In this document: positions 17,658 to 25,128 of the stretch, piece by piece
How the letters are laid out: each line of letters opens with the position of its first letter
Numbering within the stretch: position 1 is the stretch's first letter
Assembly: GCA_945877125.1 (NCBI GenBank)
Contig: CAMCQT010000024.1
Coordinates: forward strand, 1-46,650
Direction of reading: 5' to 3'
DNA from: Candidatus Brevifilum fermentans
Lineage (GTDB): Bacteria; Chloroflexota; Anaerolineae; Anaerolineales; Villigracilaceae
Length of the DNA stretch: 46,650 bases
Translations under genes and position numbers: made by a program
Notes under the pieces: generated by a model
What the model saw: the letters and a program-made list of their open reading frames with translations, nothing else
Told to the model about the DNA's origin: nothing
Databases searched by the model: none

Positions 17658-20273
17658 TTAGTTCACGCTAAATTGCACTTCAATGGTTAGGTCATGACGT
17701 AGATCAAGTTGCGCCATCCAAGCGCCATCATTTTCTGTAAAAGGAATGGTGGCGCTTTCGATTCTTGCGCCGCTGGGCAGGCTCAAGGTCAATGTAAAAG
17801 GTTGGGCAACCATGCCGGGCTGCTTTTGTACTTTCAAGCGATACGTCCACAAATTATTTTCGTTGTTCTTTGTCACCACATCTGCTGGCAGGCTATATTC
17901 AAACTCAGTGGTTGTAGACTGATTTGTTGGCGTAATGACCATCATGCCAAATACTTGTGCGCCGGGGATGTCCTCGTTACCGAGGTTATCTGTGCGGGCA
18001 GGGATCATCTCTCCCAGCATGGTGGATTCTGCGGGGATTTCACGCGGATTTGCTCGTAACAACTGAGTTCGCTCGGGCGTGTATATTCGCAAATATCCCC
18101 AATGACATTCATCTATATTGTAGTCCGGCTCTGGCGTTTTGCCTTGCAAGGTTGGCTCAATGAAATATCTAAATGTGGAGAAAGGTTCGCATGGAACATC
18201 CACCGCCGAATGATTGGTTTGCTGTACATGAAGAAAGCTGGTGGGACTTGTTGGAATCGTCAAATTTACATTGTAATCAAATGACATCTCCATGACCGCA
18301 TTTGATTTGTTGTACCCCATGTTGGTATCCACCGTCATCAAAAAATCTGAGTTGTGCGGGATGCGTACTGCGCCATCCCAATTTCTACGTTCAAGAAATA
18401 TGGCAGCCTCTTCATTATCAATTTGCAAAAGGATGTGCTTCTCATCCAGAAGTTCGATCAAGACCGGCATAAGTTGAGTCCACGTTTGCCCGCGTGCTTC
18501 CAGTATTTTTTCCAGCAAAGGTTTTGCAAGTTTGCTGATGAATTGTTTTCGATCCCATTTTCCAGTTACGCCTTCAGGGCGTGTTTCTTCCGCTGAGCGC
18601 ATGTAATCCAATACATTTTCATGGGTAATGGCGTAACTTACATTGTCCACGCGCACGGGTCCAAGTGTTTTTAGCAGGCGCTCGATCACATGCATATCAA
18701 TGGCGATGATGCCGTCTGCGGAAGATGCGCGGGAGTATGAATAGAAATATTCTGCCCAGGAGGCTGTTGTTGGAAAATCTGTGAACCAATTCGAGTCCCT
18801 GAATAGAAGCATTTCGATATTCATGAATTCCTCAAATTGCCAAGGAGAGATTGGATAGGGTTTATCGAAATCATCAATCAACTCAGAAGTCTCTATATTG
18901 ATGCTGATTAATTTCCCATCCATTACAACCGCCGAACCTGCGGCCGTGAGGTATCCTCCGGTGGGGCGCAGTTCATCTTCATTTTGTATGAGTATTAAAT
19001 AGGTTTGCGGACCAGCCTTGCCACCCCCCAGTAATTTTGGCGCAATACGTACCATGGTCAATGCGTCTTCCATTGGAAACGTACCCGAAATGGAAATGAA
19101 AAGTGGGTCGATTCTGTTCGTTACAATATTTTTAATCTTTGGGATAAGACGCTCTACATCAATTTGCCCTCGCGCATCCTGTGCCTGAGCCAGCGATAAC
19201 TGTGCATTTAACAACTGTGGGCTTGCAGATTGTAATTGTAGGAGCAGTTCCATCACTTCCAGTGGCTGATCTTTCGACAAGGCCGTTTCAACCGCAGGTG
19301 TAATTGCGGTTAGCCCTTCGTCTGCCGCAGTTGCGAGGTTTTGCGCCAGGGCAATCACTTGTTCTGCCTGGTTGATCGTGCCGCCGTATTTTGGAATCCA
19401 ACCTAAATAAGGAGACATCCACAGATATGGCTCTGCCTCAATCTGGAGCGCATCCAGGTCAACCCGCAAATCATGCACTTCGCCGGCCATTTTCGGTATT
19501 TTTTCGAGGTTGGGTTTGGGAGAAAGATAGGTTTCCAGCGCACTTGCTTTTATTTCAATGGCTTGTATATGTTGATATAAATTCCAGAATTTCCACCCGA
19601 AAAAAGCTGTAATTAGAAAAATAATTAAGCCAATTGAAATGCCTGCCCACTTAACGATTTTGCGTCTGGCTGGGATCGGCTTTGGGCTGGCGCTCAGGCG
19701 ATTCTGTTCCATGTTCACCAACTCTGCCAGTTGTTCCATCCCTTTGCGATGCCAGTCGCTCAATGTGCTGTTTGGGGCCGGTTCAAATTCGTTCCCTGCA
19801 AAACGATACTTTGTAAGTTCAACTTCGTTGAGTCCGTCTGTATGACCGTAAACAAAGAACAAAATGGAATTATCCATGCTTTCCCATGCCTCTCGCAGGC
19901 TGGAGGGAAATGGATCGCCGCGCAGCAGGGGGGCAAAATACTGAGCCGAAAGGATGCCAAAAACTCCCCAGCGTGTATCCAGTCTTTTTCCCTTGCGCGG
20001 CGGGTTGAGCGGCATCATCTTCCGAAAGACCCCCGTCACCATTTGTACGAGATGCTCACCCGATGATTTATCTGTACTTTGAATTGCCCAGGGGTGATTA
20101 TTCAACTTATCTGGACTACGCAAATGTGCAAGGATTTCTTTTAATAACTCTATGGGCGATGCGGCTGTTTTTTCCATGCTTTGATTCATAGGGAATTTCC
20201 CATGATTTTTCCCGTCTGGGGGATAAATCGAAATCCGTAAAAAATCCGTAAGGAGTATTGCCTGCCTGCTCAT
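17658..20273 (-). CDS. DUF4012 membrane protein with an extra N-terminal cytoplasmic domain
   Basis: The 871-residue product has one transmembrane helix at about 209-230, a coiled-coil-like stretch after it, and a large extracytoplasmic DUF4012 domain with the family signature QNEDELRPTGGYLTAAG (about 425-441) and further blocks such as DSNWFTDFPTTASWAEYFY and GIIAIDMHVIERLLKTLGPV. DUF4012 proteins are often found beside polysaccharide genes, as here, but their function is unknown. The first 200 residues form a soluble region I do not recognise. The ATG at 20273 lacks a ribosome site and overlaps a TATAAT-like sequence; ATGs at 20189 or 20177 are alternative starts. It converges on the BY-kinase gene with only 15 bases between, and no terminator is seen there. 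Confidence 0.85.
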   Translation of the reverse strand: MSRQAILLTDFLRISIYPPDGKNHGKFPMNQSMEKTAASPIELLKEILAHLRSPDKLNNHPWAIQSTDKSSGEHLVQMVTGVFRKMMPLNPPRKGKRLDTRWGVFGILSAQYFAPLLRGDPFPSSLREAWESMDNSILFFVYGHTDGLNEVELTKYRFAGNEFEPAPNSTLSDWHRKGMEQLAELVNMEQNRLSASPKPIPARRKIVKWAGISIGLIIFLITAFFGWKFWNLYQHIQAIEIKASALETYLSPKPNLEKIPKMAGEVHDLRVDLDALQIEAEPYLWMSPYLGWIPKYGGTINQAEQVIALAQNLATAADEGLTAITPAVETALSKDQPLEVMELLLQLQSASPQLLNAQLSLAQAQDARGQIDVERLIPKIKNIVTNRIDPLFISISGTFPMEDALTMVRIAPKLLGGGKAGPQTYLILIQNEDELRPTGGYLTAAGSAVVMDGKLISINIETSELIDDFDKPYPISPWQFEEFMNIEMLLFRDSNWFTDFPTTASWAEYFYSYSRASSADGIIAIDMHVIERLLKTLGPVRVDNVSYAITHENVLDYMRSAEETRPEGVTGKWDRKQFISKLAKPLLEKILEARGQTWTQLMPVLIELLDEKHILLQIDNEEAAIFLERRNWDGAVRIPHNSDFLMTVDTNMGYNKSNAVMEMSFDYNVNLTIPTSPTSFLHVQQTNHSAVDVPCEPFSTFRYFIEPTLQGKTPEPDYNIDECHWGYLRIYTPERTQLLRANPREIPAESTMLGEMIPARTDNLGNEDIPGAQVFGMMVITPTNQSTTTEFEYSLPADVVTKNNENNLWTYRLKVQKQPGMVAQPFTLTLSLPSGARIESATIPFTENDGAWMAQLDLRHDLTIEVQFSVN

Positions 20274-20341
20274 TATAATATATGCATCACCATATGATAT
20301 TCATTTTCAAGAGTAAATAAATTCAATCAGGAGAATAAAAA

Positions 20342-20824
20342 ATGAATAGAAAAAACCGCTTTTTAATCGCAGTAGTACTGTCAATTGTGCTTATATTTGT
20401 TGCCGCTGGCGTATGGGCTGCGCCAAAATTTCAGGGGACTGTCCCGCCAGTCCCGCAAATTCCAGTGACTGGTGATTGTCTTGAAACAGTCAACATGAGT
20501 ACTGCCATCTTCACGGTGCAGCCTACAGACTGTATCAAAGAGGTGGCGTTGATCAGTGACCCGGCAGGTACGTATGTTCCCGCTCCAGAGGGCTTGGCTT
20601 TTGTTGGCGACACTTTTAAGGTGACCACAGACCCGGAAGATGCAATCGTTCAGGTTTGTTATGCGTATCCTCCCGAATTCGCAGATAAAGACGCAATGAT
20701 CTACCGTCTCAATGAGGATGCAACGCCAAACGTATGGGTCGAAATTCCTGGCGCAGATGCAGTCGATGGAACAACCTGTGTCGCCAGTGCCGCGGGAGTC
20801 TTCTCTTTGATCGGCAATCCGTAA
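20342..20824 (+). CDS. Small secreted protein of unknown function
   Basis: 160 residues with a clear signal peptide (residues 1-26: basic MNRKNR, hydrophobic core, cleavage near VWA-AP). The mature part has four cysteines (about 46, 61, 103 and 143) that could form disulphides, and reads like a compact beta domain: YVPAPEGLAFVGDTFKV, VQVCYAYPPEFADKDAMIYRL, CVASAAGVFSLIGNP. I do not recognise the family. A good ribosome site (AGGAG) precedes the ATG, and a strong terminator follows, so it seems to be a single-gene transcript. It is divergent from the DUF4012 gene. Confidence 0.75.
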   Translation: MNRKNRFLIAVVLSIVLIFVAAGVWAAPKFQGTVPPVPQIPVTGDCLETVNMSTAIFTVQPTDCIKEVALISDPAGTYVPAPEGLAFVGDTFKVTTDPEDAIVQVCYAYPPEFADKDAMIYRLNEDATPNVWVEIPGADAVDGTTCVASAAGVFSLIGNP

Positions 20825-20845
20825 AATTTTCTGTACCCTATCTAA

Positions 20846-20883
20846 ATCGGGAAAGGCAAGTATGCCCTTCCCGATTTTTCTTA
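20846..20883 (+). terminator. Rho-independent terminator
   Basis: A 13-bp stem (20846-20858 with 20863-20875, one A-C mismatch) around a short AGTA loop is followed by TTTTTCTT. It ends the small secreted protein gene. The next gene starts only 11 bases after it. Confidence 0.85.
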
Positions 20884-20893
20884 TAAGCCCAAA

Positions 20894-22309
20894 ATGTATC
20901 CTCTGTTTCTTGTTCTGATCCTCGGCTTTTGCTATTCCCTGTCAATTGCGCCCAGCCTGACCTGGGCGCATTTCAGCGCTGACGGAGGAGACCTTATCAG
21001 CGCCGCAATAACGGGCGGCGTTCCTCATCCCAGTGGGTATCCGTTATATTTGATTTTGGCGCGGGGCTTTCAATTTATTCCAATTGGAGATTTGGCATTT
21101 CGCACCAATTTACTGTCGGCTGTTTGTACAATTTTTGCCGCGCTTTTATTGTACGCGTACCTCTTGCGTCAATTGAGCGACCACCCTTTGAGGCAATGGA
21201 TATCTTTTCTGGCTGCGCTTGCTTATGGGCTTGCTCCGCTTGTTTGGGGACAAGCCCTGGTTACTGAAGTGTACGCATTGCACAGTTTGTTAATGATGCT
21301 TTGCTTACATGCTTTGAGCCTGAAAGAGTCGACCCTCAACGAATGGGCGCGCGGATTTGTCTTTGGAATTTCCGCCACCAACCACCTGACAGCGATCATG
21401 ATGTTTCCATTGCTGGCACTGGGGTCTGACGGAAAATTATTAGTTTCTCCCGCTGTTTTATTCAAGAGGTTTTTGGGCGTTGCGATTGGGTTGTCTTTGT
21501 ATTTGTCTCTTCCGCTTCGGGCATATTTTGACCCGCCAGTTAATTGGGGGAATTCATCAACACTCGAAGGTTTTTTCTGGCTCATCAGCGGACAGCTTTA
21601 TCATCAATATCAATTTCGCCTGCCGCTGGCAGATGTGATCCAGAGGTTGGGCGCATTTGCAGGTTTTTTATTGAACCAATATACAGGGCTTGGTGTTCTG
21701 CTTGGAATATATGGTTTGATCTCTCAGCCTCCGCGCCGTGTTTTAATCCCAACATTGTGGATGGCGACGGTTTTTCTTTTATTTGCAATATTTTATGGGT
21801 CATCCGATTCGCAGGTAAATCTTTTACCCGTCTGGATGGCTTTTGTCATTTGGATCGCTTATGGTTTGCTCGATATATTTTCGGCGCTTCAAGACCGCCC
21901 CAAATTGAGCATATCTCTTGCGGGACTATTTTTTGCGGCGCTGATGATTCGCATCCCCTTTTTGTTTCCTTCCGTTGATGCGTCTAAGGATTTTCGCGCG
22001 CGTGATTTTCTCAATCACGCCGCACAGGTGATCCCTCAAAACTCCCTTGTTTTTGTGGATGGCGATGAACAAATTTTTTCATTGTGGTATCTTCAATTCG
22101 CATTGAATCAGCGGCTGGATCTGGCTATCATCGCCGAAGGATTGCTTCCGTACAAGTGGTATCGTGAAAATTTGCAATATACATACACGTATTTAATGAT
22201 GCCTCCCAAAGACAAACCCCAACTTTCAGATATTGCCGCTTCCAATTCGGGTCGGGCAATATGTTATATTTCGCACGATGAGCCGATACTGTGTTCGCAG
22301 AATCGATAG
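20894..22309 (+). CDS. DUF2723-family membrane protein (GT-C glycosyltransferase-like)
   Basis: The 471-residue protein has about ten predicted membrane helices. Near the N-terminus is the DUF2723 signature, an acidic loop followed by a histidine motif: ADGGDLISAAITGGVPHPSGYPLY (key residues D33, D36, H47, P48, GYPLY). This loop resembles the acidic active loop of protein O-mannosyltransferases and other GT-C enzymes that use lipid-phosphate sugars. The C-terminal part (after about 370) is soluble and probably extracytoplasmic. The ATG follows the terminator of the previous gene by 11 bases and has no ribosome site, so it may be leaderless or translated from read-through. The substrate is unknown. 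Confidence 0.75.
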   Translation: MYPLFLVLILGFCYSLSIAPSLTWAHFSADGGDLISAAITGGVPHPSGYPLYLILARGFQFIPIGDLAFRTNLLSAVCTIFAALLLYAYLLRQLSDHPLRQWISFLAALAYGLAPLVWGQALVTEVYALHSLLMMLCLHALSLKESTLNEWARGFVFGISATNHLTAIMMFPLLALGSDGKLLVSPAVLFKRFLGVAIGLSLYLSLPLRAYFDPPVNWGNSSTLEGFFWLISGQLYHQYQFRLPLADVIQRLGAFAGFLLNQYTGLGVLLGIYGLISQPPRRVLIPTLWMATVFLLFAIFYGSSDSQVNLLPVWMAFVIWIAYGLLDIFSALQDRPKLSISLAGLFFAALMIRIPFLFPSVDASKDFRARDFLNHAAQVIPQNSLVFVDGDEQIFSLWYLQFALNQRLDLAIIAEGLLPYKWYRENLQYTYTYLMMPPKDKPQLSDIAASNSGRAICYISHDEPILCSQNR

Positions 22310-22352
22310 ACTAAAATCCCCCGTTTTTGCACTTCAATTTCAAGGAATTAAC

Positions 22353-22823
22353 ATGACACAAATTTTGTTTGTTTGCACCGCAAACCGATATCGATCTGTT
22401 ATTGCTGCGGCATGTTTCAAAGATGAGTTGTCCAGACGCGAACAGGAAAATGGCTGGAGTGTTCTGAGCGCAGGCACGTGGACAACCGATGGTCTGCCGC
22501 CAATGAAGGATGCAATTCAACGGGCAAAACAAATTGGGCTTGATATTCAGGAGCATCGCTCAAGGGTCGTAACAGGCGATCTTCTCCAGCAGGCAGATTT
22601 GGTGCTTGTCATGGAGAGCGGGCACAAAGAGGCTTTGCAGGTCGAGTTCCCAGCCTGCCGCGAAAAAATTCTATTGCTGTCCGAGGCGGCGAAAGGAATA
22701 CTTTATGATATTTCTGACCCGCTGGGAAATCCTTCAAATCTCGATGTCGTACCGGAAATATGCGAAATGATTCACACAGGTTTTGATAATATCTGCGCGT
22801 TGGCGGGCTCAAAGAGATCGTGA
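22353..22823 (+). CDS. Low-molecular-weight protein tyrosine phosphatase-like protein
   Basis: 156 residues, the usual LMW-PTP length. The P-loop is VCTANRYRS with C8 and R14 (CX5R). The usual form is C-x-GN-x-CRS, so the glycine is A10 and the second cysteine is Y13. The general acid aspartate is in DISDPLGNP (D122). The enzyme would dephosphorylate protein tyrosines; in polysaccharide clusters this family acts on the BY-kinase tail, and a BY-kinase is encoded 5 kb upstream. The ATG at 22353 is preceded by AAGGA. A longer in-frame reading starting at 22233 would overlap the DUF2723 gene and is unlikely. An arsenate-reductase-like role is an alternative for the fold. Confidence 0.82.
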   Translation: MTQILFVCTANRYRSVIAAACFKDELSRREQENGWSVLSAGTWTTDGLPPMKDAIQRAKQIGLDIQEHRSRVVTGDLLQQADLVLVMESGHKEALQVEFPACREKILLLSEAAKGILYDISDPLGNPSNLDVVPEICEMIHTGFDNICALAGSKRS

Positions 22824-22842
22824 AAAAGTTATTTTAGGGGCG

Positions 22843-22851
22843 TGCTATACT
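22843..22851 (+). promoter_or_regulatory. Extended -10 element before the M20 peptidase gene
   Basis: TGCTATACT (TG-n-TATACT) lies about 30 bases before the ATG at 22880. No good -35 hexamer is visible, as is usual for extended -10 promoters. Confidence 0.4.
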
Positions 22852-22879
22852 CGGATTATCCATTTCAAAAAGGAAACCT

Positions 22880-24145
22880 ATGAACACTCTTCCCAATCTT
22901 TTAGATGCGGTGGATGCCGCCCGCGATGACCTGATCGCTTTTTTGCAAAAAATGGTGCAGGCTGCGAGCCTGCCAAACCATGAGCACGAGGTGCAAAATC
23001 TCGTTGCGCAAAAGTTGAAATCAATGGGGCTTGAAGTAGAAATTGTCCCTTCACATTTTGATGACCTGCGGAATCATCCTGCTTTTGGGGATGATGGATT
23101 CTCGCCGACGGAACGAATCAATGTGGTGGGTCGCTGGCGTGGAACGGGTTCTGGCGATGGACATTCGATCATACTTAACGGACACGTGGATGTGGTTCCA
23201 GTGGGCGACCTGACCCTTTGGGATGACTCCCCGTGGAGCGGTGCCATCCGCGATGGAAAGATGTACGGGCGCGGCTCGTGTGACATGAAAGCAGGTCTGT
23301 GCGCCGGCATCTTTGCCGTGGACGTGTTGCAGAGGCTTGGCTACACTCCCGCCCGCGATGTGTTGATTGAATCGGTCATCGGCGAAGAGTCAGGCGGAAT
23401 TGGCACACTGACCACCATTGTCAAAGGGTACACGGCTGATGCTGTGATTCTGCTGGAGCCGACACGGCTTGAACTTTGTCCCGTGCAGTCGGGTGCGCTC
23501 ACATTTCGGCTGACTGTTTCGGGGCGTTCCATTCATGCGGCGATGAAACCTTACGGCGTGAGCGCCATCGAAAAATTTGCGTTGCTCTTGAATGCCATCA
23601 ATCAACTTAGCGACGAAAGACATCGCAATTTCAAACATGAGTTATACGAAGACCCGAACAACATTGCGCCGATCAACATTGGCACGATACGCGGCGGCGA
23701 GTGGCATTCCACAGTTCCCGAAGAAGTGATCGCCGAGGGACGTATGGGCGTGCTGCCTGGCGAATCGAATGAGGCGGCGCGAAAGGCTTTCGAAGCAGCG
23801 ATCCAACTCACAGCGGAGTCTGACCCGTGGTTGAGTCAACATCTGCCCAAAGTGGAATGGTTCGAGGGTCAGTTTGAATCGGGGGAGACTCCGCTCGATC
23901 ATCCATTCATCCAAAAACTTGGCGCCGTTCATCAGCAGGTGACTGGCTCTGCGCCCGTGCTGCGCGGCGTGACCTATGGCTCGGATATGCGGTTGTTCAC
24001 CAATCATGCGAAAATTGCCGCAACGCATTATGGACCTGGCGATGTGGGCATGGCGCACGCGGTGAATGAGTTTGTGCCGCTTGATGAGGTCGTGACCGCG
24101 ACCAAGGTGGTGGCGACGATGATTACGGAATGGTGCGGCAAATGA
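22880..24145 (+). CDS. M20 family metallopeptidase/deacylase (ArgE/DapE/CPG2-like)
   Basis: A 421-residue di-zinc hydrolase. Ligand and catalytic residues: H102 and D104 in LNGHVDVV, D135 in SCDMKAG, the base E169 and E170 in GEESGG, a downstream acidic ligand in LLEPTRLEL, and a C-terminal His in MAHAVNEFVPLDE. The lid/dimerisation domain lies between (about 195-305, starting FRLTVSGRSIHAAM). The family removes N-acyl groups or splits small peptides in the cytoplasm; ArgE-type deacetylase is a possibility. AAAGGAAA lies before the ATG. The stop overlaps the start of the guanidino-group hydrolase gene (ATGA), so the two are translated together and may act in one arginine-related pathway. Confidence 0.85.
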   Translation: MNTLPNLLDAVDAARDDLIAFLQKMVQAASLPNHEHEVQNLVAQKLKSMGLEVEIVPSHFDDLRNHPAFGDDGFSPTERINVVGRWRGTGSGDGHSIILNGHVDVVPVGDLTLWDDSPWSGAIRDGKMYGRGSCDMKAGLCAGIFAVDVLQRLGYTPARDVLIESVIGEESGGIGTLTTIVKGYTADAVILLEPTRLELCPVQSGALTFRLTVSGRSIHAAMKPYGVSAIEKFALLLNAINQLSDERHRNFKHELYEDPNNIAPINIGTIRGGEWHSTVPEEVIAEGRMGVLPGESNEAARKAFEAAIQLTAESDPWLSQHLPKVEWFEGQFESGETPLDHPFIQKLGAVHQQVTGSAPVLRGVTYGSDMRLFTNHAKIAATHYGPGDVGMAHAVNEFVPLDEVVTATKVVATMITEWCGK

Positions 24146-25023
24146 AAACCTTCGGCTGTCAATCGATGTACGCGCCGATTCGCCGCATGGCGCTCAAACA
24201 TCCGCGGCAGGCGTTTATTGACCAGAAAAATCTCGAAGCGCAGTGGCAGTCACTTTTTTATTTCGGCTGTCCTGATTTTGAAAATTCGCTGGCGGAGTAT
24301 GAAAAGTTTGTTGGCGTGTTGGAGCAATTTGATTTTGAAATTTATTACGCGCCCGAAGATGATTCCACCAGCCTTGACTCACTTTATGTGCATGACCCGC
24401 TGGTGATCTCGGAGCGCGGCGCGATTTTGTGCAGCATGGGCAAGGCGGCGCGCGCGCCCGAACCTGCGGCCGCGGAAAAATATCTGGCGGAAATGGGCGT
24501 GCCTGTGCTTGGAAAAATCACGGGCGAAGGCAAACTGGAAGGCGGCGATGTGCTTTGGGTGGACGAGCGCACGCTGGCGGTGGGGCAGGGATTCCGCACC
24601 AATGCCGAAGGTCTGCGACAACTGCGTGAGTTGCTTGGTGATTCAGTTGATGAAATTTTTCCTGTGCAACTTCCGTACTGGACGGGTCCGCAGGATTGCC
24701 TACATCTTTTGTCTTTCATCAGCATTGTGGATAAAGACCTCGCGGTGGTTTATTCGCGCCTCATGCCTGTGCCATTCCGCGAGTGGCTGCTGGAGCACGG
24801 ATTTCAATTCGTCGAAGTGCCCGACGAGGAATATGACTCGCTGGGTTGCAACGTGCTGGCAGTCGCTCCGCGCCAGTGTGTGATGTTGGCTGGAAACCCG
24901 ATAACAAAAAAGCGCCTCGAAGAAGCAGGCGCTCAAGTGTGGACTTATGAAGGGCAGGATATTTCGTTCAAAGGCACGGGCGGACCGACCTGTTTGACTC
25001 GTCCCATTTTGCGGGCGGGATGA
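24142..25023 (+). CDS. Guanidino-group hydrolase (dimethylargininase/arginine deiminase-like)
   Basis: 293 residues of the amidinotransferase/DDAH fold. The nucleophile is C284 in GGPTCLTRP, the catalytic histidine H188 in DCLHLLSF, and acidic substrate-binding residues are in YVHDPLVI and LEGGDVLW. Such enzymes turn arginine or methylated arginines into citrulline plus ammonia or an amine. I place the start at the ATG overlapping the M20 stop (24142) rather than the ATG at 24130, since ATGA overlaps are common in this window. Length fits DDAH-type enzymes better than full arginine deiminase (about 400). The next downstream feature is a strong terminator. Confidence 0.8.
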   Translation: MKTFGCQSMYAPIRRMALKHPRQAFIDQKNLEAQWQSLFYFGCPDFENSLAEYEKFVGVLEQFDFEIYYAPEDDSTSLDSLYVHDPLVISERGAILCSMGKAARAPEPAAAEKYLAEMGVPVLGKITGEGKLEGGDVLWVDERTLAVGQGFRTNAEGLRQLRELLGDSVDEIFPVQLPYWTGPQDCLHLLSFISIVDKDLAVVYSRLMPVPFREWLLEHGFQFVEVPDEEYDSLGCNVLAVAPRQCVMLAGNPITKKRLEEAGAQVWTYEGQDISFKGTGGPTCLTRPILRAG

Positions 25024-25034
25024 TGAAAATGTAG

Positions 25035-25089
25035 CGTGTTGCGTGTTTCGTTTTGAATAATTCACGAAACACGCAACACGTTTTTCTTT
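25035..25089 (+). terminator. Strong Rho-independent terminator
   Basis: A perfect 17-bp stem (25035-25051 with 25064-25080) around a 12-base loop is followed by TTTTTCTTT. It ends the M20/guanidino-hydrolase operon. Confidence 0.9.
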
Positions 25090-25128
25090 CAACTCAGTTC
25101 AAAGGGCGGCGCAACACACCCAAGTCAT

